A stretch of DNA of 64,000 bases, from contig NZ_UNRG01000002.1 of the NCBI RefSeq assembly GCF_900537115.1, positions 186,591-250,590 on the forward strand, read 5' to 3'. How positions within the stretch are numbered: position 1 is the first letter of the stretch; each line of letters begins with the position of its first letter. The notes below the pieces were generated by a model. The model was not told where the DNA came from and searched no databases. It worked only from the letters and a program-made list of their open reading frames with translations. This document shows positions 46,706 to 55,168 of the stretch, piece after piece. The position numbers were made by a program, and so were the translations under genes. The DNA comes from Arthrobacter sp. Alg241-R88 (GTDB lineage: Bacteria > Actinomycetota > Actinomycetes > Actinomycetales > Micrococcaceae).

Positions 46706-47449
46706 ATGAAGATTGGCATTCTAGGAGCAGGTTCGATAGGCGCTACACTCGCCCGCAAACTGAGTGGAGCCGGCCATGATGTTAAGGTTGCGAATTCCCG
46801 CGGCCCCGAAACCATCAATTCCGACATTGTGGCATCGGGTGCACGACCAGTAGAGGCAAGCAGCGCTGTCACCGACGTCGATGTCCTCATCACGTCCATG
46901 CCACTCAGCCGGATGCCCGAGGTCAACACCCTTATCGCCGAACTCCCGGCCAACGCCGTCATCATCGATACGTCCAACTACTACCCCCAGCGTGATGGGC
47001 GGGTGGAAGCCCTGGAAGACGGGCAGGTCGAAAGCGTCTGGATTACCGAGCAGCTCGGGCGCCCAGTTGTGAAGGCCTGGAACGCCATCACGGCCGAGTC
47101 CTTCCAAGCCTATGGAAGAAAAGATGGGGATCCCGACCGGATTGCCATTCCTGTGGCCGCGGATCGCGATCGCGACAAGGCGGTAGCTATTGCCCTCGTC
47201 GAGGAGACCGGGTTTGACGCGGTGGACGCCGGATCCCTGGCAGACTCCTGGCGCCAGCAGCCCGGAGCGCCCAGCTATTGCACCGACTTTACGCGCCAGG
47301 AGTTGCCCGAGGCCCTTGCTGCCGCTGAAAAAGCCCGGCTGCCGCAGCGACGGGACATCGCGTTTGCAGCCATTATGGAACGGTTCCCGGACTATTCCGA
47401 TGTCACCGCCGACTACCTTGTCCGGCTGCATCGCGCCATCTACAGCTGA
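46706..47449 (+). CDS. NADP-binding oxidoreductase, F420-dependent NADP reductase/ProC-like fold
   Basis: The 247-residue protein starts MKIGILGAGSIGATLARKLS, a Rossmann GxGxxG, followed by VKVANSRGPET, which points to NADP(H). DVLITSMPLSRMPEV and VIIDTSNYYPQRDG follow the NADPH-dependent F420 reductase pattern. It lacks clear F420-contact motifs, so substrate reduction by NADPH is equally possible. The N-terminus is set by AAGGA five bases before ATG 46706; the longer frame overlaps the previous gene in another phase and is not coding. Confidence 0.83.
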   Translation: MKIGILGAGSIGATLARKLSGAGHDVKVANSRGPETINSDIVASGARPVEASSAVTDVDVLITSMPLSRMPEVNTLIAELPANAVIIDTSNYYPQRDGRVEALEDGQVESVWITEQLGRPVVKAWNAITAESFQAYGRKDGDPDRIAIPVAADRDRDKAVAIALVEETGFDAVDAGSLADSWRQQPGAPSYCTDFTRQELPEALAAAEKARLPQRRDIAFAAIMERFPDYSDVTADYLVRLHRAIYS

Positions 47450-47489
47450 ACCCGTGACAATTCGCCCGGCCACAGGCCAAGGAGCAGAA

Positions 47490-48683
47490 GTGAACCTCAA
47501 AGAAGATGTAGTTATCGTCGGGGCTGCCCGAACTCCCCAGGGCAGGTTGATGGGCCAGCTCGCCTCGGTTTCCGCCGTCGAACTGGGCGGCACTGCAATT
47601 GCTGCGGCACTGGACAGGGCAGGCATCAGTGCTAATGCTGTTGACGCCGTTGTCATGGGCCATGTGATCCAGGCAGGGGCCGGCCAAAACCCTGCACGGC
47701 AGGCAGCTGTAGCCGGGGGAATCCCACTCAGTGCCCACGCTGTCACCGTTAATAAGGTGTGCCTGTCCGGGCTGAGCGCGATCATCGAAGCCAGCCGGCT
47801 GCTCCAGCTGGGAGAAGCGGAAGTGGTTATCGCCGGCGGACAGGAATCAATGAGCAATGCCCCGCATCTGCTTCCCGGTTCCCGCGCCGGCCATCTTTAC
47901 GGGGACGCCGCGCTGACAGACGCCCTTGCCCTCGACGGACTCACCGATGCCTTCGACCACGAGTCAATGGGCCTCAACACTGATCGTGCCAACGACCTGC
48001 TCGGCATCGGGCGGGCCGAGCAGGACAAGACCGCTGCAGACTCCCACCGGCGGGCAGCAGCGGCCCAGGACGCAGGGTACTTCGATACGGAGATAGTTCC
48101 GGTCAAGGTGCCGCGTCGTCGGGGAGCGCCCGAACTGGCCGGCAGCGACGAGGGTGTCCGGCCGGACAGCAATGAGGAGTCCCTCAGCAAACTCCGGCCG
48201 GCGTTTTCCCCCGCAGGTACCGTTACGGCAGGCAACGCCTCGCCGCTCACGGATGGCGCTGCCGCCGTCGTCCTGACCACGCGCGGCTATGCGGAAGCCC
48301 ACGGTATAGACGTCGTGGCGGTACTCGGGGCACACGGACAGATCGCTGGCCCGGACACATCACTGCCGGACAAACCAGCCCAGGCCATTGCCAAGGCCCT
48401 CGGAACCGCAGGTTGGACCGTGGAGGAGCTGGACTTCGTGGAGATCAACGAAGCGTTCGCCTCCGTTGCACTCCACTCAGCGGCGCAGCTTGGAATTGGG
48501 ATGGAAAGGGTCAACGTCAACGGCGGCGCCATCGCTCTCGGACACCCCATTGGCGCCTCCGGGGCGCGCGTCGTCGTCTCAGCTGTGTACGAACTCCAGC
48601 GCCGCGGCGGGGGCAAGGCCGCCGTGGCCCTGTGTGGTGGAGGCGGGCAGGGTGAGGCGCTGCTCCTGTCCCTGAGCTTGTAG
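47490..48683 (+). CDS. thiolase (acetyl-CoA acetyltransferase family)
   Basis: The 397-residue enzyme has the nucleophile Cys91 in NKVCLSGLSAI, the loop NEAFASVALHSA, the catalytic His in GGAIALGHPIGASGARV and the final Cys in ALCGGGGQGEALLL. It cleaves 3-ketoacyl-CoA to acetyl-CoA plus a shortened acyl-CoA, or condenses. GTG 47490 is set by AAGGAG five bases upstream; the frame from 47190 runs antiphase over the previous gene. In this operon it suggests a final beta-oxidation-like cleavage. Confidence 0.95.
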   Translation: MNLKEDVVIVGAARTPQGRLMGQLASVSAVELGGTAIAAALDRAGISANAVDAVVMGHVIQAGAGQNPARQAAVAGGIPLSAHAVTVNKVCLSGLSAIIEASRLLQLGEAEVVIAGGQESMSNAPHLLPGSRAGHLYGDAALTDALALDGLTDAFDHESMGLNTDRANDLLGIGRAEQDKTAADSHRRAAAAQDAGYFDTEIVPVKVPRRRGAPELAGSDEGVRPDSNEESLSKLRPAFSPAGTVTAGNASPLTDGAAAVVLTTRGYAEAHGIDVVAVLGAHGQIAGPDTSLPDKPAQAIAKALGTAGWTVEELDFVEINEAFASVALHSAAQLGIGMERVNVNGGAIALGHPIGASGARVVVSAVYELQRRGGGKAAVALCGGGGQGEALLLSLSL

Positions 48684-49313
48684 GTGACTGGAGTGGTCGA
48701 ATCCATGAAGGAGGCTGAGTCGAACACCGGCAACCTGGCGGACTGGGCCGCCGAACTGGAGCAACTGCGTGTCCTCGTTGCCAAACAGGAGTTGAACGAG
48801 AACATGATCCGCTATTGCCGGGGCATGGACCGCAAGGACCTCGCCCTGATGAAGTCCACCTACTGGCCTGAGGCGACTGAGGATCATGGGATGTTCGTGG
48901 GCCTGTCCCATGACTTCTGCGACTGGGCGTACTCCATGCGGCGGGAGTCCTCCCACAAGGCCAGCCACTACGTGACCAACATACTTATTGAACTGAACGG
49001 CAACCAGGCCAAGCGTGAAACGGCGTTTATCTACTTGGCCATGCCGGCCGACGGCGGCCCTACCGATCTGCTTGCGGGCCGCTACCGGGATCTGTGCGAG
49101 CGGCGCCAGGGGGAGTGGAAGGTGCTCGCGAGGACTTGCGTCTGGGACGGGGCGCAACGACTCGCTCCGGAAGCGGACGTCGCCGAGCTGTTCGGCATTC
49201 CGCCCACGTCCAACTTCGGTGATCGCTATCCGCACGACCCGACCTATGCCACGGATTGGGGAAAAGCATCCCTGGTCCCGACTACGAATGCAAAGGAGCA
49301 TCTTAATGACTAG
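48684..49313 (+). CDS. SnoaL-like (NTF2-fold) protein
   Basis: The 209-residue protein has the SnoaL_4 helix ELNENMIRYCRGMDRKDLALMKSTYWPEATEDHG, then KASHYVTNILIELNGNQAKRETAFIYL and DLCERRQGEWKVLARTCVWDG. Family members include small subunits of ring-hydroxylating oxygenases and polyketide cyclases; its function here is unknown. GTG 48684 follows the thiolase stop directly. ATG 48705 with GGAG upstream is a plausible alternative. The decayed SnoaL gene at 26.9–27.3 kb is a distant relative. It overlaps the next gene by eight bases. Confidence 0.85.
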   Translation: MTGVVESMKEAESNTGNLADWAAELEQLRVLVAKQELNENMIRYCRGMDRKDLALMKSTYWPEATEDHGMFVGLSHDFCDWAYSMRRESSHKASHYVTNILIELNGNQAKRETAFIYLAMPADGGPTDLLAGRYRDLCERRQGEWKVLARTCVWDGAQRLAPEADVAELFGIPPTSNFGDRYPHDPTYATDWGKASLVPTTNAKEHLND

Positions 49314-50226
49314 CGATCAAATCCTCGCTGGAAAGCACATCCTTATTACCGGCGCCGGCCGCGGCCTCGGCGAGGCGTATGCACGCGCGGCCGCAGCGGA
49401 AGGCGCCCGCGTCGTCGTCTCCGACATTAACGCCGAAAGCGCCGAGGCCGTGGCGGAGTCAATCAACCGCGAGGGCGGCGAAGCATTAGCCGTCGCCGCG
49501 GATGTCACCGACTGGGACAGTTGCCAGCGGCTGGTCTCTGCTGCCGTTGAACGTTTCGGGAAGCTGGACGGCCTAGTCAACAACGCCGGCTACTTGGAGA
49601 CGGTGACTGCCGGGCAGGAGACGCAGGAACACATTCGCCGTCACGTCGACATCAACGTCTGCGGTACCTACTTCATGTCAGTCCACGGTCTCGCCGCCAT
49701 GGAGGGACGGGGGTCAATCGTCAACGTGACCTCGGGCGCGGTTGTGGGTCTTCGGATGATGAGCGCCTATGCTGCAGCCAAGGCGGCGATCGCCTCCTTG
49801 ACCTTCGCCTGGGCCACCGAGTTCGGCGCCCAAGGTGGAGACATCCGGGTCAACGCCATGGCGCCCCACGCTGACACACCGATGATGACGGCAGGGACCG
49901 AGGCGTACACGAAGTTCTTCGGCGGCAACCCTCTTGCGCCGCCGCCTTCCACTAACGCTCCCGTGGTGCTCTATCTCCTGTCCGACCTCAGCAAGGGAGT
50001 CAACGGCCAGGTGGTCCGCTTTGCGAACGGGCATGACCTGATGCTTCTTTCGCACCCCGCCGTCGTCGATTCCGCCCTCACCCGCGAGACATGGACGCCA
50101 CTTGATGTAAGCGCGGCGTTCGATGACGTGCTGCGCGCCAGGATGCAGCCGTGCGGCCAACTGACGTACATGGACTCCCGCAGCATGGAGCCCGAGCTGA
50201 CCGAGTTTGCAGGAGTCAGCCAGTGA
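49306..50226 (+). CDS. SDR oxidoreductase
   Basis: The 306-residue SDR has HILITGAGRGLGEAYARAAA, SDINAES, NNAGYLE, Ser in NVTSGAVVG and the YAAAK catalytic pair, then DIRVNAMAPHADTPM. The C-terminal ~70 residues after the usual domain end (DSALTRETWTPLDVSAAFDD) form an extra extension. AAAGGAG lies seven bases before ATG 49306. It overlaps both neighbours and is part of the coupled 3' half of the operon. The specific substrate is unknown. Confidence 0.88.
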   Translation: MTSDQILAGKHILITGAGRGLGEAYARAAAAEGARVVVSDINAESAEAVAESINREGGEALAVAADVTDWDSCQRLVSAAVERFGKLDGLVNNAGYLETVTAGQETQEHIRRHVDINVCGTYFMSVHGLAAMEGRGSIVNVTSGAVVGLRMMSAYAAAKAAIASLTFAWATEFGAQGGDIRVNAMAPHADTPMMTAGTEAYTKFFGGNPLAPPPSTNAPVVLYLLSDLSKGVNGQVVRFANGHDLMLLSHPAVVDSALTRETWTPLDVSAAFDDVLRARMQPCGQLTYMDSRSMEPELTEFAGVSQ

Positions 50227-51845
50227 ACCAGCGGAACGAACCCGCAAAGCGCAGCGTCGACGTCCTGATCATCGGAGCGGGTCCGGTCGGGCTTTCGGCG
50301 GCGATCCTCTTGGGACGGTTCGGTATCGACACGCTCGTGGTCGAGCGACGGACCGAGCGGTCGCGCCACCCCAGGTCCCGGGCGGTCAGTTGCCGCACCA
50401 TGGAGGTGTTTCGCGAACTCGGCCTCGCTGATGAAGTGCGGGCGGCCGCGCTTCCCGGCGGACCGCGCCGCCTGCTGGGAAGCGATGCCGTATCGCCGTG
50501 GCGTTCAGTGGTCACCAGCAACGCGCATGCGAGTGGACCCGCGGACACCAGCCTCGGTCCGGAGACGCTGGACGTAGTTCTGTGCTCCCAGGACGCCCTT
50601 GAGCCCATCCTCGTTGATGCTGCGCAGGCCGAGGACAGCGTCACCCTCCAGTTCGGCAAGACGGTGTCGACGGTGAACGACACAGGGGCAGAGGTCCTCG
50701 TGTCCATAACCAGTGACAAGGGCCCGGAAGTCGTCGCGGCAAAGTATGTGATCGCAGCCGACGGCGCCGCCAGCCAGGTGCGCACCGCCTTGGGGATCGG
50801 GACCACCGGGGATCAGGACTTGCAGACGGCCGTGAGTGTGCTGTTCCGTTCGCCTGTAATCCAGCGGCGCACGGGCGACCCGTCCAGTTTCATCTATCTC
50901 GATAATCCGGACACGATCGGGGCTGTGGTGATCGCTCCCGTAGACGCGACCGACCGGGTGGCGATGCTGGGCCGCCCGCTGGTCATGGACAGGATGCCCT
51001 TCGAAGACATTGACTGGACGACGCAGATCCGCGACGCGATCGGCGACCCTGATGAGTCTGTCGAGCTGATGGACGCCCGGACCTGGACTGTGGGCGCCTG
51101 GGTGGCTGACCGCTACCAGTCCGGCCGGGTCCTGCTCGCCGGAGACGCCGTGCATGTAATGCCTCCTTACGGTGGGTTCAACCAAAACACCGGCATTCAG
51201 GACGTCCACAACGTCGCTTGGAAGCTGGCGGCGGTCCTCGAGGGCTGGGCGGATCCCGCCCTCCTGGATACCTACGAAGTGGAGCGACGGCCCGTGGCGG
51301 TGTTCAACATGGCCGAAGCTGTCCGCAACTTCCGGTCCATTGTGGGCAACGCCGATGAAGGCCCGCGCTCCTTCCGGCCGGAGAACTTTGTGCACCCCGG
51401 CCTGGACATCGGGTTCCGCTACGACCGTGGAGCGGTTGCCGGAGCCACATCGCCGGATTCCGGCTGGCCTGTGGGAACCTTCACTCCCACGGCTGCCGTG
51501 GGTGAACGCGCACCGCATGTCTGGCTCAACGCTGAGGGCACGCTCTCAACGCTGGACTTGTTCGGACGTGAACTGACCATCCTCGCGCACTCCGGTTCGG
51601 AACCTGCACTGGAGGCAGCCCAGCGCGCAGGTAGCCTCGGCATTCCACACCGCTCGGTGACGTTCGGACCCTCCGGGGACTTCGTTGCTGCCGAGGCCGC
51701 CTGGGCAGCCGCTTTCCGCGTCAACGGGGACGAGGCCATCCTTGTACGGCCCGATGGGCACGTGCTTGCCCGCCTGGACGGCAGCGACCCCGCCGCCGTG
51801 GACCGCGCCCTGCTTGCCTACGCCGGCAGGACGACCGCTCCATGA
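50223..51845 (+). CDS. FAD-dependent aromatic-type hydroxylase (PHBH/phenol hydroxylase class)
   Basis: The 540-residue class A flavoprotein monooxygenase shows the FAD motif VLIIGAGPVGLSAAILL, the arginine-rich VVERRTERSRHPRS, the DG-like segment YVIAADGAAS, and GDAVHVMPPYGGFNQNTGIQDVHNVAWKLAAVL. The C-terminal ~130 residues resemble the thioredoxin-like domain of phenol hydroxylases. GTG 50223 overlaps the SDR stop as GTGA. It would hydroxylate an aromatic or enol-type ring using NAD(P)H and O2. It is the last gene of the operon. Confidence 0.93.
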   Translation: MNQRNEPAKRSVDVLIIGAGPVGLSAAILLGRFGIDTLVVERRTERSRHPRSRAVSCRTMEVFRELGLADEVRAAALPGGPRRLLGSDAVSPWRSVVTSNAHASGPADTSLGPETLDVVLCSQDALEPILVDAAQAEDSVTLQFGKTVSTVNDTGAEVLVSITSDKGPEVVAAKYVIAADGAASQVRTALGIGTTGDQDLQTAVSVLFRSPVIQRRTGDPSSFIYLDNPDTIGAVVIAPVDATDRVAMLGRPLVMDRMPFEDIDWTTQIRDAIGDPDESVELMDARTWTVGAWVADRYQSGRVLLAGDAVHVMPPYGGFNQNTGIQDVHNVAWKLAAVLEGWADPALLDTYEVERRPVAVFNMAEAVRNFRSIVGNADEGPRSFRPENFVHPGLDIGFRYDRGAVAGATSPDSGWPVGTFTPTAAVGERAPHVWLNAEGTLSTLDLFGRELTILAHSGSEPALEAAQRAGSLGIPHRSVTFGPSGDFVAAEAAWAAAFRVNGDEAILVRPDGHVLARLDGSDPAAVDRALLAYAGRTTAP

Positions 51846-52052
51846 TCCCGGGAGAGCTCGACCTGCCGCCGCCGGGAGATTGAGGACCGCTCCCGCACAT
51901 ACCGCTATTCCGGTGCTATTTTTCGATCGCTACTATTGAGAACTCGCGCTATTTGTATATAAGGTTCATATTACGAGAGTACGGCTAATGGCCGGACAAG
52001 TCGTGATGTAGCCGCAACTCATCGCCCAATCACAGAAATAAGGAGATTCACG
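51846..52052 (+). promoter_or_regulatory. promoter region of the oxocamphor-hydrolase-like gene
   Basis: This 207-base gap is AT-rich in its second half. CGCTACTA (51928) and CGCTATTTG (51947–51955) are followed by TATATAAGG. CGCTATTTG recurs at 54010–54018 ahead of the enoyl-CoA hydratase gene. AATAAGGAG supplies the ribosome-binding site for 52053. Confidence 0.45.
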
Positions 52053-52868
52053 ATGGCGTGGATAACGTTTGATGACTACAAGGACAAGTACCAGCACATC
52101 AAACTGGAACGTGACGAAGACGGCATTCTGCTGGTCACGTTCCACACGGATGGCAGCGACGTGGTCTGGGGTGTAGGAGTCCATGACAACGTTTCATCGC
52201 TTTGGGATGACATCAGCAGGGACCGGGGAAACCGCGTTGTCATCATCACCGGGGCGGGCGACACCTTCATCGACAAGGAAGCCCCGATTGACAACAAGAA
52301 CTGGGTCACGCCCGAAATCTGGCTCGGCCTCCATCACGACGCCAAGCGTCTTGTGCTCGGCCACCTCGACATCGAAGTTCCGATGATCGCGGCAGTGAAC
52401 GGTCCCGCAAGGTATCACAACGAGCAGGCGCTGCTCTGCGACATCGTCATCGCTTCCGAGGATGCCGTTTTCGCCGATCATGCACACTTCTCCCAGGGGA
52501 ACATTCCGGGCGACGGAATGCAGATTATCTGGCCGCTGGTTATTGGTTTGAACCGCGGCCGGTACTTCCATCTCACCGGACAGGAGATCACCGCGCAGCA
52601 GGCCTACGAATGGGGTGCTGTGAACGAGGTGGTGCCCAAGGATCAGGTAGTTGCCAGGGCATACGAACTCGCGCGGATGCTGGCTGCGAAGCCTACGCTG
52701 ACGCTGCGTTCCACCCGGATGCTTATGGTGAACGAGCTCAAGAAGACCATGAATGACGCGGTCAGCCACGGAATGATGACCGAAGGTCTTGTTGCCATGG
52801 GCGAAGGCTGGAATCCGACTCCGCTCACGGGACCGGAACTGGCCGCAGGCGTCAAGACGCCCGCCTGA
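52053..52868 (+). CDS. crotonase-family C–C hydrolase, 6-oxocamphor-hydrolase-like
   Basis: The 271-residue protein resembles 6-oxocamphor hydrolase of Rhodococcus along its whole length, as I remember that sequence: KYQHIKLERDEDGILLVTFH, IEVPMIAAVNGPARYHNE, HFSQGNIPGDG, then GLNRGRYFHLTGQEITA. His122, His145, Asp154 and Glu244 occur here, and those are the numbers I recall for the catalytic residues of that enzyme. Such enzymes split cyclic beta-diketones by retro-Claisen hydrolysis without CoA. Ordinary enoyl-CoA hydratases lack this His/Asp set. AAGGAG precedes the ATG, and it has its own terminator. Confidence 0.85.
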   Translation: MAWITFDDYKDKYQHIKLERDEDGILLVTFHTDGSDVVWGVGVHDNVSSLWDDISRDRGNRVVIITGAGDTFIDKEAPIDNKNWVTPEIWLGLHHDAKRLVLGHLDIEVPMIAAVNGPARYHNEQALLCDIVIASEDAVFADHAHFSQGNIPGDGMQIIWPLVIGLNRGRYFHLTGQEITAQQAYEWGAVNEVVPKDQVVARAYELARMLAAKPTLTLRSTRMLMVNELKKTMNDAVSHGMMTEGLVAMGEGWNPTPLTGPELAAGVKTPA

Positions 52869-52876
52869 CGCAAACG

Positions 52877-52911
52877 AAAGCGCCGACGACTTGAGATGTC
52901 GTCGGCGCTTT
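52877..52911. terminator. intrinsic terminator of the oxocamphor-hydrolase-like gene
   Basis: AAAGCGCCGACGAC and GTCGTCGGCGCTTT form a perfect 14-base stem with a seven-base loop, nine bases after the stop codon. Confidence 0.92.
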
Positions 52912-52979
52912 CTGCTCTTGTTTAACTGCCCTGACCAAGGGCGTTGGATGTTCACCACGCGAATCGCTGTGAACGGCGA

Positions 52980-53020
52980 AACCGTTCCTGGCAGGAACCA
53001 AAGCCCGGCCAGGAACGGTT
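52980..53020. terminator. second hairpin, serving the convergent minus-strand lyase gene
   Basis: AACCGTTCCTGGC (52980–52992) and GCCAGGAACGGTT (53008–53020) form a perfect 13-base stem around 15 bases, 16 bases beyond the stop codon of the minus-strand gene. Confidence 0.8.
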
Positions 53021-53036
53021 GCGTCTGGAAGATCCG

Positions 53037-53912
53037 TCAGGAATAACCGAAGTGGCGGGCCCGGCGGGCCCATTCTGCCGCATCGATTGCTTCCATGATG
53101 GGCAGGTAAGCGCCGCCTTCTGCTTCACCCTCGAGCAACTCACCACGTGCCAGGAGGGACAGATTCTCGCGGAAGCCTGCCACGGCCCCGTTCACGGTGT
53201 TGATGACCAGCAGCATCTTTACGCCGGCGTCTTCGAGTTCCTGGCGCTCCTCCAGTGTTGGATTCTTTACGGTCACCATGACGTACTTGCCAGGGACGAC
53301 TGCCGAGAGTTTGGGCAAGTCGAGAAGGGGGTAGCCGCACGGGTAGAGCATGTCTGCGCCGGCGGCAGAATAGGCGGCCATGCGTTCAGCCAGATTGTCG
53401 AAGCCAAAGCGGCTGGCATCCGAGCGGGCAACGATCACCGTATCCGGGGACGTCCGGGCTTCCACGCAGGCGCGGATGATGTTGCTCATCTCCTCGACGC
53501 TGCGAAGTTTGAGTTGCGGCTTCCAGCGCTCTCCGCCGTCCTTGGGTGTCCAGAAGTGCTTCGTTGCGGGCACCATGTCTTCGACGAGCAGGGCTGCGAC
53601 GCCGGCTTGCTCGGCAAGTTGGACGCCACGGAATGCCTGAAGGGGCGATCCTCCTGCATCATCGAAGTCGAGAATGAGTGGCAGATCGGTGATTGCCGTG
53701 ATGCGCCTGCCGGCCTCAATGAGTTCGCCCTGGGAAATAAAGCCGTTATCCGGCACCCCGTAGTGGAAGTTGGAGTAGGTGCCGCCGGCGATGAGCACGA
53801 CGTCGAAGCCGGCTTGCTCAATCATCTTCGCAGAGAGTGCATCGTAGGCTCCCGGCGCGATGATCATTTTGGAGTCCGCAAGCAGTTCCCGGAGTCTTTG
53901 TGCGGGTTTCAT
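53037..53912 (-). CDS. isocitrate lyase/PEP mutase superfamily protein, divergent active site
   Basis: The 291-residue protein has the superfamily start MKPAQRLRELLADSKMIIAP and the GAYDALSAKMIEQAGFDVVL barrel strand. The magnesium motif DxDTGxG reads DFDDAGGSP (82–90), and the region where KKCGH should be reads VEDMVPATKHFW. Both hallmarks are altered, so a lyase reaction of the isocitrate type is doubtful; a relative with another chemistry, or another metal site, is likely. It is divergent from the enoyl-CoA hydratase gene. Confidence 0.85.
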   Translation of the reverse strand: MKPAQRLRELLADSKMIIAPGAYDALSAKMIEQAGFDVVLIAGGTYSNFHYGVPDNGFISQGELIEAGRRITAITDLPLILDFDDAGGSPLQAFRGVQLAEQAGVAALLVEDMVPATKHFWTPKDGGERWKPQLKLRSVEEMSNIIRACVEARTSPDTVIVARSDASRFGFDNLAERMAAYSAAGADMLYPCGYPLLDLPKLSAVVPGKYVMVTVKNPTLEERQELEDAGVKMLLVINTVNGAVAGFRENLSLLARGELLEGEAEGGAYLPIMEAIDAAEWARRARHFGYS

Positions 53913-54085
53913 GGGCTTTTCCCTTCTTTTCGTCGGAGTTTATGGCTACGACGGGAAAGATTTTTCGCGGAACGTAGCAGTGTTACTATCGTATCACGCT
54001 AACTACATTCGCTATTTGAAATATGCCGACAAGGGAGTCAGCACGGTGTTGCTCTCTCCTCATCAATACGACCTAAAGGATGACC

Positions 54086-54919
54086 ATGCAACAGACCAAA
54101 CCCCAAGCAGTAAGCAACAACGTCAGTGAGCCAAGCGTTCACGTCAGCAACTCGGGGGGAGTTCGCGTCATAACGATCACCCGTCCGCATAAGCGCAACG
54201 CGATTGACCGGCCCACTGCCCTAGCGCTTGCGGCCGCGTTCGATGAGTTTGATGCCGATGATTCTGCAAGTGTCGCCATCCTCACCGGCGCCGGTGGATA
54301 TTTCTCGGCGGGCGCTGACCTCGCATCGGTTGCAGCAGGGGAGGTCCCGGTCCTTGAAGGACGTGGGTTCGCCGGCATCACCCGCCGGCCACCGGTAAAA
54401 CCTGTGATTGCCGCCGTCGAAGGCTACGCCTACGCAGGGGGATTCGAGCTTGCCCTCGCATGCGATTTGATCGTCGCCAGCTCAACGGCGTCGTTTGCCC
54501 TGCCCGAGGTAAAGCGCGGACTCATCGCGGCCGGCGGCGGGCTGCTCCGCCTGCCGGACCGTATGCCCTATCACATCGCCATGGAACTGGCGCTGCTGGG
54601 AGAGCCCATTACCGCGGCACGCCTCGCCGAGCTCGGTCTCATCAACAGGCTGACGGACCCGGGCAAAGCGCTCGATGCCGCACTCGAACTCGCCGGGAAA
54701 ATTCAGCTCAATGGACCCATCGCATTGAAGACTGCCAAGCGAATTATTTTGGAGTCGCGGTATGCGGCGGCGGAGGCGCGCTTCGCTGCCCAGGAAGACA
54801 TCGTTGCTCCCCTGCGAACCGGACCGGAAGCACGTGAGGGTGCCCTGGCTTTCGTGGAACGGCGGGACCCGGCCTGGGTCGTCGCTGCACAGGCAACGCG
54901 GGCCACTGAAGCACCGTAA
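54086..54919 (+). CDS. enoyl-CoA hydratase/isomerase
   Basis: The 277-residue crotonase shows VRVITITRPHKRNAIDRPTA, the oxyanion hole AILTGAGGYFSAGADLAS, and EGYAYAGGFELALACDLIVAS with the Gly-Gly turn. The second glutamate region is LPEVKRGLIAAGGGLLRLPD. ATG 54086 is chosen because AAAGG lies seven bases upstream; ATG 54080 is too close to it. The CoA-type active site contrasts with the hydrolase at 52053. It would hydrate an unsaturated acyl-CoA. Confidence 0.93.
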   Translation: MQQTKPQAVSNNVSEPSVHVSNSGGVRVITITRPHKRNAIDRPTALALAAAFDEFDADDSASVAILTGAGGYFSAGADLASVAAGEVPVLEGRGFAGITRRPPVKPVIAAVEGYAYAGGFELALACDLIVASSTASFALPEVKRGLIAAGGGLLRLPDRMPYHIAMELALLGEPITAARLAELGLINRLTDPGKALDAALELAGKIQLNGPIALKTAKRIILESRYAAAEARFAAQEDIVAPLRTGPEAREGALAFVERRDPAWVVAAQATRATEAP

Positions 54920-54934
54920 TCAGGATTCTGGCAT

Positions 54935-55000
54935 GGCTTCCTACGTCATTGGCGCCCTATGCCGTGTCGCTCAAGGTCCGCCGGCTCTTAGCGTTATCTC
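54935..55000 (+). promoter_or_regulatory. conserved AraC-type promoter module, copy c
   Basis: TTGGCGCC (54949) and ATGCCGTG (54959) form the 10-base repeat, with CGTGTC where other copies have CATGCC, and CTCTTAGCGTTATCTC follows with TAGCGT at 54989–54994. Spacing from TTGGC to the -10 box is the same 40 bases as in the other copies. GAACAAA, CACTGACCTCAACGGACATC and CGGTGGGCTT downstream match module d. The ribosome-binding site is degenerate (AACGGACATC). It precedes the M24 gene by about 170 bases. Confidence 0.65.
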
Positions 55001-55168
55001 AGAACAAACGTCGGATGATCACTGACCTCAACGGACATCCGGTGGGCTTCCCGAACTTCTTTGGGACGCCCGTGGCTCTCAGAAGGCCCGACCGCATCGC
55101 CGCGGACGACGCCCCCGATAGCCGCGGGACCACGGATCAGTATAGAAACATGAAAGGCCAAGGCAACG

